Shown here in pieces: positions 36,788-48,526 of a stretch of 64,000 bases of DNA (the stretch's first letter is position 1; every line of letters starts with the position of its first letter). A program made the position numbers and the translations under genes. The DNA comes from Siphonodentalium dalli. Its lineage: Eukaryota > Mollusca > Scaphopoda > Gadilida > Siphonodentaliidae. Below the pieces are notes generated by a model. The model ran no database searches. It was not told where the DNA came from and was given only the letters and a program-made list of their open reading frames with translations. The stretch spans positions 63,719,094 through 63,783,093 of the forward strand of contig CP136065.1 in the NCBI GenBank assembly GCA_032622095.1. The letters run 5' to 3'.

Positions 36788-37105
36788 TTAGCTCGAAAAG
36801 CGTTCTGTCATGATTATGAATTTCTGGACTGTTTTAAATGTAAAAATATTTTCGCTCAGACTATTTGAAATCGTGCCGTTCAGTGCGCTCTCAATGGTTG
36901 TTCTTTCCAAATTACCAGAAAGACATTCGTTTCTTTGTCTACTGTATAATGGGCAGTGGAATAAGAAATGATTCGCCGTTTCATCACTTCCACACACACA
37001 ATGAGGACTTGATCTGAGAAAATTTTCACACAGGTCTTTATTAAGAAAACTACAACCAAGTCGCAATCTGCAGTGATGTATTTTCGCTGGGCGTGAGTAA
37101 TAATA
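36788..37105 (-). pseudogene. Decayed 3' end of a non-LTR retrotransposon (LINE) reverse transcriptase ORF
   Basis: Reading the minus strand, a frame starting upstream of 37066 (in YYYSRPAKIHH) runs through RLRLGCSFLN and a zinc-knuckle-like CVCG-x2-E-T-x2-HFLFHCP. The pattern C-x-C-G ... E-T ... H-x3-H-C-P-x-Y-x3-R is typical of the extreme C-terminus of LINE polymerases (Jockey/CR1-like ORF2) in invertebrates. The frame ends at 36788. No fingers/palm motifs (YADD region) were seen just upstream on the minus strand, so this is a 5'-truncated copy, as LINE insertions usually are. The start codon is not meaningful. It lies in the 25-kb intron, antisense to the host gene. Confidence 0.72.
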
Positions 37106-37265
37106 ATAGTGGTAAATATAAGGTTCTCTACGGTTATTATATCTACGTATATAGGAGCCTTAGTCAACAGTTTCAGTTGGCGTTTCTCTTCGTTGTCTCC
37201 AAAATGCCCACGGTCTACAATATTGTCACGTTAGAACAAGAGGAAACTATGACTACTATCTTGCC

Positions 37266-37517
37266 TTAACCCTTCCATTACTAGAGATTAATGAAATAAC
37301 CCTGTGCCATTGCATTATCTTATATATGCGAGTCTCCCATTGGGAGCCTCGTGTATATGAGAGAATACATTGGCCTAAAAGTATTTACCTTGACCTTGTA
37401 AGCCAGAGCATTCTCTTTAAATGTGTGAGGCTGCCTACGGGATATAGAATATATAGAATAATGCACTGGCACATGATCTGTAATGCTGTACTAACTCGTG
37501 AACCTCAAGATGGTTAA
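37266..37517. mobile_element. TTAA MITE, family B, copy B4
   Basis: TTAACCCTTCCATTACTAGA at the left, GATGGTTAA at the right, with family core TTACCTTGACCTTGTAAGCC. Right half is diverged. Confidence 0.75.
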
Positions 37518-37548
37518 TCCAGTGGCTTGCTGAAGTACGTACCCCAGA

Positions 37549-37607
37549 CAATGTTCTCCTCGATGGATATCCAGACAATTTTCTACTCGATGGATATCGT
37601 GACAATG
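37549..37607. repeat. 27-bp tandem duplication
   Basis: GACAATGTTCTCCTCGATGG and GACAATTTTCTACTCGATGG, each followed by ATATC, sit in tandem next to MITE C2. Confidence 0.75.
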
Positions 37608-37824
37608 TACAGTAATGCTCTAAGTAATCGACTTCTTAACCACAGCATAATTATGGGTAACTTTTCAGGATTTAGTAGGAAATATGGCTTGTTGCCATTC
37701 ATCGGAAAGCTCTCGGGGAGAGCTTTCCGATGAATGGCAACAAGCCATATTTCTGAATAAATCCTGAAAAGTTACCCATAATTCTTCTGTGGTTAAGAAG
37801 TCGATTACTTAGAGCATTACTGTA
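37608..37824. mobile_element. Palindromic MITE, family C, copy C2
   Basis: TA-CAGTAATGCTC and GAGCATTACTG-TA ends; arms of about 105 bp almost perfectly inverted around GCTCTCGGGGAGAGC at about 37715. Confidence 0.93.
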
Positions 37825-38514
37825 CTACGCAACTACTCTATGGATGTTTTTGATCCCTTCGTGCTCGCTTCATCACGCTTTGTGTCATTGTGTCATTTAG
37901 GTTCAGTTGATCCGCTGTAATATGGCGTCATCGGATACCGTAATATATCAAACAATCCAAGATATAAGCCTTTATCTCCACCGAATGCTGGAACAATGTG
38001 TGATCTCGGGAGAGTACAGTCTTCCGGGGTATTCCAGGCTTCATTATTAGACGTCGGTGGTTTGTTCTGAATACAAAATATTGTGTTCTTTTATCGGCGC
38101 AAATACGAAGTTATCTCTCACTGTAAATCAAGACCTGTGAGCTGATAGGATTTCTCTTTATCACTTCCCCACTTAACATTCCTCTCGCCGGAATAGTCCG
38201 TAATAGGCAATATATATTCTCGTGATTCGGGATAGATCATCCTCCGTGTAGTGTTCCGTCTTAACAAGCTGGCAAATCGCGCCGATGTATAATTCCCTGC
38301 CTGTGCATACTGTCTGTTCATCAGAATTTTACATTTGCCAAGGCCACTGTCCGTATACCGGACAGGAGTGTTTGTTTTTTAGGGAACGTTTGCGGACAAG
38401 AAACCGTCTAGCAATTAATCTCTAATTATGCTATTTTTATCATTTATGTCAATTGCGGGGTATACGGTAATACCTAGACTAGCTATTAATATGACAGTTA
38501 TACTTAGTTGATCA

Positions 38515-38985
38515 TTGGAAGTAGCCCTGAAAATATGCAGAAAGAAGTCTCCAGAGGTTGAATTTAATGACGCTATCCCGCACAGCGGGCTAGAGCCGCC
38601 AAAATCCATCATCTGCATGGTGACCCAATTTTGCAAGGCCTCATCTGCTATGTGAGACCTAGACACATATTTCAGTTCCCAGATGGTGCAGATGGTGATG
38701 TGAACCCATTGGGCACCTCGGTTATATATTGTGTCGTCTGTCAATTTAGGGATATGGAGAAACTATAAACTAAAAAAGATAAATTATATTTCTAAAGAAG
38801 ATTCTAAAGAAACTAATAAACCTGTTAATTTAATAATAAAATATACTTTCCAGAGAAGATTACACCTAAGCAGAATGATGTCCACATGATGTTAAATTAA
38901 AGTGACGCTGTGTGTGATACGTCACTAAATTCACCGTCCGGGGACCTCATTCCACACATGTCCGGCACCATATTTCCAGACTTGA
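38515..38985. mobile_element. hAT-like MITE family D, copy D6
   Basis: GAGGTTGAATTTAATGACGC, TGCTATGTGAGACC, ACCTAAGCAGAATGATG and the terminal CATATTTCCAGACTTG follow D1. It shares the AATTAATAAACT-type interior of D1. Confidence 0.65.
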
Positions 38986-39051
38986 TTGCTTTGAATGTAG
39001 TTTCGTCTTTTCACCGGGCTTCCGTTCGTAAACGGATTGAAACGCGTTTGC

Positions 39052-39308
39052 TACAGTTATGCTCTAAGTAATCGACTTCTTAACCACAGCAGAATTATGG
39101 GTAACTTTTCAGGATTTAGTCGGAAATATGGCTTGTTGCCATTCATCGGAAAGCTCTCGGCGGAAATATGGCTTGTTGCCATTCATCGGAAAGCTCTCGG
39201 CGAGAGCTTTCAGATGAATGGCAACAAGCCATATTTCCGACTAAATCCTGAAAAGTTACCCATAATTCTTCTGTTGTTAAGAAGTCGATTAATTAGAACA
39301 TTACTGTA
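39052..39308. mobile_element. Palindromic MITE, family C, copy C3
   Basis: TA-CAGTTATGCTC and GAACATTACTG-TA ends. The left arm has a tandem 41-bp duplication (CGGAAATATGGCTTGTTGCC onward, about 39120-39200) that the right arm lacks. Confidence 0.92.
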
Positions 39309-39654
39309 TATGAACCATTCTAACGATTTCTTTTAATAAATGAAATAACTGATGAGCACTAAGCCTTCGTGTTTGATCTGACTGAGTTATATTATCCTTT
39401 GTCGTGATATAGTTGTATATAAGAATCTGATTTACGGCTCCCAAAGTCTATATGGAAACTGTCGAGCGCGTGTCTCGTTGTGCTTACTAATGCCAGAAAT
39501 GCCTGCCGTGAATTGTAGACATAAAACCGCCATTTCCGCCCGCTATAATTCCCTCACTTTACTCGTGATTATAACGAAGCCGTTGCGTGATCACAGATCA
39601 CAAAATAGGTCACCGTTCCCGTCTAGACCGCTCTATTCAACAAACTACCCATTA

Positions 39655-39750
39655 CAGATCGACAACATGTCCAAATCTGACAGTTATCAACTAGGTTTTC
39701 TCTTTCCGATTGGATGCTTCTGTAACTCGGATATGTGTCGTGTAATATGT
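39655..39750. repeat. Direct repeat, copy 1 of 2
   Basis: ATCGACAACATGTCCAAATC, CTGACAGTTATCAACTA and GTGTCGTGTAATAT recur at 40060-40155, about 405 bp on. Confidence 0.8.
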
Positions 39751-40059
39751 TCATAGATATAGCTTATTTTTTGTTTACCAAATTGTGATAATTGATAGAT
39801 TTTATTAATGTTTATGCCTTTTGGGATTTTCGTGACTACTGTGCAAGTATTGTTTTCAGATTTCGCAGCCTGAATATCAACGAACTTGTTTACAAAATGT
39901 TATTAACTATATAGGCATTAGTTCGATATAGGCCGTTTTTACGATCTTTGCATGCTAGTCTGTTCGGAAGGCTTTCAAAGTGGTTTCATAATTTGCCAGT
40001 TTATTTCCATATCACATTTCTCAAAATACCTTTGCTCTATCTAGCAAACTAACATTAAC

Positions 40060-40155
40060 AAATCGACAACATGTCGAAATCTGACAGTTATCAACTATAG
40101 GTTTTCACTTTCGATTGGTTTCTGGTGTAACCCGGAAGTGTGTCGTGTAATATTT
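40060..40155. repeat. Direct repeat, copy 2 of 2
   Basis: Copy of 39655-39750 with small indels. Confidence 0.8.
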
Positions 40156-41398
40156 TACTGGACCGCGCTGCATGTGTTCCGAAGTTGATTATGGCTGGCT
40201 GAATGAATTTAACATGTACACGCGCTTAGTGTGGCGATTACATGACACGTTTTGTTTGTCGATATGATAATATACGATATGATATGACATACATCTGCAT
40301 CCATAGTTACCCAAGCATCAGCTTCAAGTCATAACCACTAATATAGCTATTATAATGATATATAACCATTGGATTAAAAATTCCAATTTAAACAATTTAA
40401 GTTTTGATTTGATTAAAATCATCATGTTAGAACTGATCAAGCAAGGTGTAAGTCACACAGAGTCACTGGTGAAGTATTGAATGACACAAGCTTTTCGGGT
40501 CACAATCTGAAACAGTGATGAATTGTATGCATCAAACAGAGAGGTTCAGTGCTGCTTATAAATTATTATAAGCTATAATCTGAAAACCCACTCCTATATA
40601 ACACTATATATAATACAGTATCCAATGTTTATTGCCATTTCTGAGTCGATATTGATGATATATTTTGAAAAAAGGCAGCAGGAAAGGGAGGGGGAAAATG
40701 TAAGCTTGCTGAAAAAACTGAATTGTTAGCTGATGATGACCCACCCACCCCGTCTACGTGTCCAGAACTTTTTTCCGCCTCTCCTGTTTGTAATCTTGAA
40801 ATCGGGATTGTAAAGATGTTGTTGTTGTAATTGTTTCCTGGAAGAGATACCCAATCTTAAAATAACGAAGCCATCTTTAATAACGAAGCCATACTGCGCG
40901 TGACAATCTCGGACTAAACGAGCTTCAGATTCAATTAGAGATCATCTTGAGAAGCATTTTGTTGAGATGCACACGATAAATAATCTAATTTCCTCGCGCG
41001 GGCGAGCAATTTGTTTAAGATGAGTAGTTTTACTGAGAAATCTGTCGGGATTAACAGATAATCCGTCGTTACTCGTGCCAAATCTGTTACCTAACGCAAA
41101 GAATTAGATAAGACTACCCCGCTGCTGCGAGCTGCCTATATCCAATATTTCTCTTTCGTCTCTTCTTTTCTTCTCATCTAGTCTCTTTTAAAACGTCGAC
41201 GGGTAGGAAATGAAAACCGATAAAATCTGCATGGAATATCCGGTGATAAGCTGAGCCACCGACTTTGGAAGCAACCCTCGTCTTTCGCAAGACACGCCCA
41301 CGAAAACTGGCTATGTCGTGGTGCTATGAATATTTCCAACGATTTCTTGTGATAACATTCCGTTGTATGAATTTATCAACACTAATATCATAATGTTT
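40156..41398. other. No gene or repeat recognised
   Basis: AT-rich intron sequence; only a short CCCACCCACCCCG-TACGTG block shared with 36000. Confidence 0.5.
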
Positions 41399-41656
41399 GT
41401 AACCCTTTTATGACGGGAGCTGAGCTGGTGCAGTATTAAAGACATGTGCCGGTGCATTCTATTCTATGTGCGAGTAGGGAGCCTCGCATACATGAGAGAA
41501 TGCACTGGCTTATACAAGGTTAAGGTAAATATTGTTAGGCCGTGTATTCTCTTATATATTCGAGGCTCCCTGTATGGGAGACTCGCATATATAAGAGAAT
41601 GCATTGGCACAGGGTTTTCGTAAAATTTCAGGAAGCTACGGTCATGGAAGGGCTAA
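41399..41656. mobile_element. TTAA MITE, family B, copy B5
   Basis: GTAACCCTTTTATGACGGGA at the left (first TTAA base mutated), TCATGGAAGGGCTAA at the right, two internal hairpins and the CAAGGTTAAGGTAAATATTG core. Confidence 0.85.
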
Positions 41657-42940
41657 AGGCCAAATTTATACACATTATATTGCAGCTCATAATATTCAGT
41701 CAAATTTCCGTTGTATGAACAAAGTCTCGTCCTATATAATAATTATATAGTTACTTCAAAGATTTTCTTTCTTTTTTTCTCATTTTGATTTGTGTCTGTG
41801 TTTGTTTTATCTTTGACAAATAGTGATTATTTTACCCATGCATTTGTGTTCCAAAGAATTGCTTATATTATATGGCCACGAAGCTTTACTTAGAATATTG
41901 TTATAGAAAATATTTACGTTCGTATTTATAGGACGACTTAACGCGTCATATCACGCTGTCGTACATTTTTCGATAGCACATAGGTCACCAGATGTTTTGA
42001 AAACTTAATATAAATTGGTATCTGGGATTGGAGAGTATAGTTAAAACAATTGCACAAATCGCTTATCAGCAACTAAATCATTTGAATTATGCCCCTTTGC
42101 ATGTTTGTGCAGGGAAACTCGAGTCAGCCTAAACTGTAAAACACAATCTGGCAGTTGAATGGTGTTTCAGTTATTTAATATGAACGAAAAAAGGATACCA
42201 CAGGCTATGTTAATTTATCGACCATATTGGATCGCCAAATTGCGGAGGGGTTGGGATATTTTTCTATAATGAAATTTTGTGCAGAAAAGGGGGGTAGTTC
42301 TAAACGCACAAGTTTGGCTGGGTTACCCAGCTTAACCATAACATAACACTGTCGCCTATGGGAAAGGTTTGTATGTAGTTGATTGTAACCATGAGTATTC
42401 CCCATAGAACAAACCACCATGCCTTCCGACTCTAAATATCGCCGATCGCGCGATATCGCGTTATTTGGGGAATTGGTGAACTATCATTTGGAGAATCTAT
42501 CTGTTTATTTGACATTCTATTGGCCTGCAGATAATGTTGGGTAAATAAGCGAGATGCTGTTATTCTGGGGAATTCGTGTGTGATCAGGGCAGTCTCTAGC
42601 AACGAGCAGTCGATATCAGACGGACTACTAAAACATCCGTATCGTTCGATGGAATAAAACTAACATTATACACGCAACATGTAGCTCAACGTTACGTAAC
42701 TGTCTGAGTATTCCACTCAAAGTGATTTGCGTACTTTTGAGTACACGACATGGGGTGGGTAATTTACCATTTCCTATGTTCAAGTGTATAAGATTAGTGG
42801 GATATTTCATCTAATAACGTTTTATAAGTCTCACGAAGCTTGTATTAACACTTCAGTCACGCAATTCAACCCAATGGCACTGAAATATAGGGGCAGAGGG
42901 TATAGATGGGGCCACATGGACAGAATGTCCGATGCTATAC
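41657..42940. other. No gene or repeat recognised
   Basis: Intron sequence. A minus-strand frame at 42205-42420 has no recognisable similarity. Confidence 0.45.
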
Positions 42941-42959
42941 TGCTTATTGTGCTATTGAG

Positions 42960-44165
42960 TCGTGTTTGATTTATATGATGCTGGTAGCACAAAGTGATGA
43001 TCATACGAAAAAAATACGGTTATTTGTTCTTAGAAATTTGTCATTTTCGCGGTCTTTGGCCATTGCACGAATCGAAGAAAATCTATTATGTGTATAAAAC
43101 ATTGTAATTTTAATTTTTAATATTTAATTGTAATAATGGCGCAGCCAAACACCGCGAAAATGACAAATTTAGTTTAAAAATAGCGATACTTTTCATTTTC
43201 TTAACAGCATCATTGTGCCCCACCAACATCATAACAAATCAGCAAGACCCACCAACAAAATTAGTAGTACCACTTTTTTCTTAACAGCACCAATATTCCC
43301 CACCAGCAGCATAGCAATAGGACCCACCAACATCATAGTAATTCAGCAGGACCCACCAACATCATATCAATTCAGCAGGATCCACCAACATCATAGCAAT
43401 AGGACCCACCAACATAATAGCAATTTAGCAGGACCCATCAACATAACAAATCAAAAGGACCCATCAACATCATAGCAAATCAGAAGGACCCACCAACATC
43501 ATAGCAAATCAGAAGGACCCACCAACATCATAGCAAATCAGAAGGACCCAACAACATCATAGCAAATTAGTAGGACCCACCAACGTCACAGCAAATTAAT
43601 AGCACCACTGTTTCTTAACACCACCAATTTTCCCCACCGCCATTATAGCAATAGGACCCACCAACATCATAGCAATTAAGCAGGATCCACCAACATCATA
43701 GCAATAGGACCCACCAAAATCATAGCAATAGGACTCACCAACATCATAGCAATTCAGCAGGAACCCACCAACGTCGTAGCAAATTAGTAATACCACAGTT
43801 TCTTAACAGCACCAATTAGCCCCACCAACATCATAGCAATTCAGCAGGACCTACCAACATAATAGTAATTCAGGAGGACCCACCAACACCATACTAACAG
43901 GGCCCACCAAAATCATAGTAATTCAGCAGGACCCACCTACATTATAGCAAACCAGTAGGACCCACCATAGCATAGCGTAGCAAATTAGTAATACCACTGT
44001 TTATTAACTTTCTTAACAGCACCAATTTGCCCCACCAACATTATAGCAAAAGGGCACACCAACATGATTATAACAGGACCCACCAACATCATAGCAAAAG
44101 GACCCACCAACATGATTATAACAGGACCCACCAACATCATAGCAAATTAGAGTTACCACTTAACC
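42960..44165. mobile_element. Foldback element, family FB, copy 2, with one arm expanded
   Basis: The short left arm (about 42970-43085: GATGCTGGTAGCACAAAG, TTGTCATTTTCGCGGTCTTT) matches the right arm start (43140-43210: AAACACCGCGAAAATGACAA) in inverse. The right arm then continues for about 950 bp as the 29-bp array at 43205-44160. Confidence 0.78.
43205..44160. repeat. Tandem array, 29-30 bp unit (GGACCCACCAACATCATAGC...)
   Basis: GGACCCA at 43457, 43486 and 43515 are exactly 29 bp apart. About 30 units with variants. Longer super-units begin with CTTAACAGCACCAATTTGCC at about 43278, 43612, 43801 and 44012. Confidence 0.9.
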
Positions 44166-44559
44166 CTTTACCCAACAAACCGGCCAAAACCGGCCAAATA
44201 AAGCTTCAACAGCCTAAAATATCTTCGGTCTGTCTCAATAGAACCATACAAATATGGATATCATTGGAACCGGCTCCTTGACCACATTGTGATAGTTACA
44301 GTTAGCCCTGTGCCAATGCATTCTCTTATATATGCGAGTCGACCATAGGTCGCCTCGCATATATAAGAGAATGCATTGGCCTACAAAAAATATTTTTTTT
44401 AACACTTTTTACCATTTTTTCTTACATTCTTTAACAATTTTATAATTTTTAATGTGTTAAGCCAATGCATTCTCTTATATATGCGAGGCGACCTATGGTC
44501 GACTCGCATATATAAGAGAATGCATTGGCACAGGGCCGTTCTGTTGGGTAAAGGGTTAA
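44160..44559. mobile_element. TTAA MITE, family B variant, copy B6, inserted in the foldback terminus
   Basis: TTAACCCTTTACCCAACA and TGTTGGGTAAAGGGTTAA ends. Two hairpins (TGCATTCTCTTATATATGCG with complements) flank an AT-rich TTCTTACATTCTTTAACA stretch. The host site is the end of foldback copy 2; the empty site is seen at 57294-57297. Confidence 0.92.
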
Positions 44560-45190
44560 CCATGGGTGAGTACAATCTCCCTGGGTGGGTTGTTAGATTG
44601 ATATACTATTCAAAACCCAATCAACGCGTCGTCAGAAGACTCGTATTTAGTGATATTTGCTTCAACAAATCACATTTTCTCCGAAGATTCATCCTGGGTA
44701 TCAGCAACGCGTAGACACAGATAACGGAGCGTGTATAACAAGCATTCCAATGGGAGTCTCTATCACTGGAATGAACTTATCTTTCGAGAAAATACATCCC
44801 CCACTCTGGTGGTGAGCTATAAAAATAAACGATGAGATAAAGTCGTCACCAAGGACGGTTTTTTTACGCATGCGTCGACGAAGTCTGTCCAGAGAATGCG
44901 CCATAGACTTCAGATAGTATAAATAGTTGATGATTTGTTTGGATTGCAGAACGTTAGATAAAATGCCACGATTGTCTGCGGTTTCTGCCAAATGCGATCC
45001 CACTTCTTGCCGTGGTGTACGTCCGTTGTTTGCTCATATGTTTCACTTTTAAATATGCCCAATCCCTTGCTGGAAACACTTTCATTAACATCATAATCAA
45101 TAACATTTGTCTTTTTGGATTTATTCAAATAAGAAAAACAACACGGAGGAGATAATAAAAGTCTGGCGTTGCATATAGTTCACTTAAAAA
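44560..45190. other. Unrecognised sequence with a minus-strand open frame
   Basis: The minus strand is open from 45003 to 44701 and somewhat basic (LDRLRRRMRKK), but it lacks an ATG at its 5' end, has stops just upstream and resembles no family I know. Not called as a gene. Confidence 0.3.
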
Positions 45191-45194
45191 TGTT

Positions 45195-45700
45195 TTATCC
45201 CTTTCATTATGGGTGCTTACTGAATTTTTGCGAAAACCCTGATAGGTCGCATCGCATATATAAGAGAATGCATTCGCCTAACTAATTTTATATTATATTA
45301 TTATAATTGTTAAAATATGTAAGAAAAACTGAAAAATAATGAAGAAAAATTGTTAACGAGTGTAAGAAATAATGATACAAAATGATAACAAAATTTAAAG
45401 AATGTAAGAAAAATGACACAAATTGTTAAAGAATGTAAGAACAAAATTATAAACAAAATTATAAAATTGTTAAAGAATTTAAGAAAAAATGATAAAAACT
45501 GTAATAGAATGTAAGACAAAATTATAAGAATTAAGACAAAAATAATAAAAAGGGATAAAAAAAATGTTAAAGAATGTAAGAAAAATTGATTAAAAATGAT
45601 AAAAAATTGTTAGGCCACGGCAATCTCTTATATAAGCGAGGTCGACTCGCATATTTAAGAGAATGCATTGGCACAGGGTCTTTAATGTTGCGCCAGCACA
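45195..45700. mobile_element. MITE family B variant, copy B7, with AT-rich array
   Basis: CCCTTTCATTATGGG start, a hairpin half at 45240-45280, then a 300-bp array of TTAAAGAATGTAAGAAAAA-type units (45300-45600), then the second hairpin and GGCACAGGGTCTTTAATG. Confidence 0.75.
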
Positions 45701-45894
45701 GCTTAAAAGACATGTTTTCAATCATAAATTTGGTAAAGCTGTAAAATAGTACTATCTTATGACCCAGTTCGTGGAAAAATTGGAAATCATGTTATTTCTT
45801 AGTGATAACTTTGATGTTGACTGATATCTCTGACCCAAATTAATATACTGTACATCTGAATCTATATACTGATATTTCAGGGAAGGAATACAGC

Positions 45895-46115
45895 CTCCTA
45901 CTTTTTAACTGTTTGAAATTTCCAACACGACACCCCCTACACCCTATAAAAGTTGGAGAAAGTAGGAGAATATGATACTTTAGGTCTAACAGCACAAATT
46001 TTCACACTAAATTCTAGTTGGAAAACCAAAATATAGCAACAATTTTAACCTAATGTTGGTTTGTAACTTCCAACTAATGTCCAATCGGGCACGAAATTTC
46101 GACATTAGGATAGTC
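45895..46115. repeat. Dispersed repeat family J, copy 4
   Basis: GTTTGAAATTTCCAACACG, GTTGGAAAACC and TTTGTAACTTCCAACTAATG blocks, reverse orientation relative to 10440. Confidence 0.55.
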
Positions 46116-46129
46116 TATTCTTCATCTGG

Positions 46130-46281
46130 GTGGATGTTTCAGTAAATATAAGCAGGCGACAGATAAAACAATTATTATTCCTTGCTGGGAAATATTTAGA
46201 TAAATAGTCCAACGGACCGTTTTTGCAACTTATTATCTGCTCATGTCCCGAGGAGTGTTTAGTATAAGTAGCAAGGGTTAA
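46130..46281. repeat. MITE family A, copy A5 (3' part)
   Basis: GGATGTTTCAGTAAATATAAGCAG, TGCTGGGAAATATTTAGA and AGCAAGGGTTAA match family A. Confidence 0.6.
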
Positions 46282-46787
46282 TTTTGATATGTAATATGGG
46301 AAATATAGCCTTTCGCTAATGGATACAAAAATTTACATCGGCATGAAAAATAACCTTTCACTTTGTAATTGACAACGCATCTATCAGTCTCGAGCGAATT
46401 GTCTCAGCAAAGAACGTCCCATCGTGGGCATCATAACCGTGCATGGCGTTATATTCCTGTTCAATATAATGCCTTTACATGCCAGACTAGACTGCAAACC
46501 AGACCTGACTTAGGTCGGCATTCCGACTCCTTTCACTCATTGACTACGAACCTCAGGAGATTGCAAATATGGCACGATCCAAGCTACACACAGAGTCCAG
46601 TCCACTGCTACGCAAAATGACAGGAAATAACTCATTGTTTAATTTGAGACTGTCCATATTCATTTAAAATTTGTCTAGATCAAGCCAGAATTAATTGTAA
46701 CCGACAAAACACTTCAATAAAAAATGTTAGATTTAATTATGAAAATCAGCATGCCAGCAGCGGTCAGTCTTAGCGTAGAGAGGCGTC

Positions 46788-47111
46788 TTAAAGGTACTCA
46801 ATCCGATCAGACGTTCCTAAATTACTATTTCGTTGGCTTCGCGGGTAAAAAATATTTGATTCGAGTCGAGTCGATAACAGTAACCACTTGCGTTTAGAGT
46901 TATCCATCTTACAACCGCAATATGTCCGTTTTAGCACGTGGTCCTCGAAAAGTTTGGGCCACAAACAATAGAAACAGCACATTTCAAGCATCGATATCTA
47001 ATCACTCTGAGCTTTGATGGGTGGGTTCCTCGACTCGAATCAAATATTTTTTACCCCCGAAGCCAAAGAAATAGTAATTTAGGAGCGTCTGATCGGATTG
47101 AGTACCTTTAA
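46788..47111. mobile_element. TTAA MITE, family F, copy F1 (324 bp)
   Basis: TTAAAGGTACTCAATCCGAT and the inverted ATCGGATTGAGTACCTTTAA, with TTAA at both ends. Inverted arms extend about 95 bp, through GGGTAAAAAATATTTGATTC. Confidence 0.9.
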
Positions 47112-47694
47112 CTCTGTTTTGCAGATTGGGCACGATATCGCGGAGACTATTCTCCTGATTGCGCGATTGTCGAACAAATACATTACTAGCACAATCCGAA
47201 GCTGGTATAGTATACGTAACTTTAGCAATAATTGTTCCTTGTAGCTTTCTGTCTGGCTCGAAATATAGCCTAAGCTGCTTTGTTTATGACGATTCTTATT
47301 ACTTTGAATAATCTATATACCCATATAATTGTCTGTCTGATACACTGCCCGGGCGGCTATTACAATCGAGACAACAACCAGTCTATAATGATCGAAATTC
47401 GGCAGCCAGTGTCGTAGTTTGTACTTCCTGGATGCAAATTACATTTGAGTATAATGTATTTTGATCTCCAAGCAGATACTAATGTTTAGTGAATGCACAT
47501 TGCTATCTATGCTGTCGTCTGCTATTGTTATTGGGGTGATTCTCATGTCTGTTTATTGGCGCTAACGCAATGTCTCTTGTTGAATAGACTGGTTCCTGAT
47601 CCATAAACTCCGAGCATCTAAGGAGGAAGTAACCTCACCATTCCACCTGTGAACTGTTTGGTGTTCTGATCCGTTCTGACAGATAACTTTATAG

Positions 47695-47935
47695 CATTGA
47701 ATTTTAGCATATTTTATCATTATTTCTTTCATTCTTTAACAATTTGTTTTCATTTTTTTCATTTTTTCTTACATTTTTTAACAATTATAAAAAATAATAT
47801 AAAATTTGTTAGGCCAATGCATTCTCTTATATATGCGAGGAGACCTATGGTCGACTCGCATATATAAGGGAATACATTGGCACAGGGTTTTCGCAAAAAT
47901 TCAGGAAGCTCCCGCAAAGGATATATTTCTTTGTT
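47695..47935. mobile_element. MITE family B variant, copy B8 (3' part)
   Basis: AT-rich TTCTTACATTTTTTAACAAT stretch, then GGCCAATGCATTCTCTTATA hairpin with complement and GGCACAGGGTTTTCGCAAAA-TTCAGGAAGC. Confidence 0.75.
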
Positions 47936-48526
47936 AATATCTGTTCATCAATAATCTACTTCACAATAGGGGTGGTCCCAGCTCGAGATTGGATTCTTTT
48001 TTTGTGACTTTTTTGAGACGATATCGCAATAGAGATTTAAACAATTACCAGGGAGAAATTCCACGATTGTAAGCGATGCAAAACAAAATCGCTCACAAAG
48101 TCACTTAAATCGTGTAACTTCGAGTTGGGACCTCCACCTACAGTGAACTACATAATGAAGGAACATGTTTTAACTAAGAAATATGTTAGCCTGATGCACT
48201 ATATGTTCTATGTTATAAACTTCCATGTCACAACATCAACAAGTTCCCAATTTTTGTATTGATGGAATATGATATATACGGACATAGCTTGAGTGGAGAT
48301 TCATGGCATGGATCTACCTCACCCTGTCTGCCTGAGGCAACATGGAATATGGAAAAATATATAGACGTAGTGGTTGATAACACATCTATCAGTCTCGAGC
48401 GGATTGTATCAGCAGAACGTCTGATCATGGGCACCACGCATAACCGTGTATGGGGTTATATCCCCGTTAAACACAATGCCTTTACTGGAGTCTGAACCAA
48501 ACCTGAATATAAGGTCGGCATATACA

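Noticed and set aside
39478-39756. 92-codon plus-strand frame
   Set aside because: It overlaps a direct repeat whose second copy (40060-40155) is not open in the same frame; no family recognised.
43205-44160. CRISPR-like array of about 30-bp repeats
   Set aside because: Units are contiguous without unique spacers and the array is part of a foldback arm in eukaryotic DNA.
44701-45003. Minus-strand open frame of 100 codons with a basic segment
   Set aside because: No ATG at the 5' end, stops just upstream, no recognisable motif, and it sits among MITEs.
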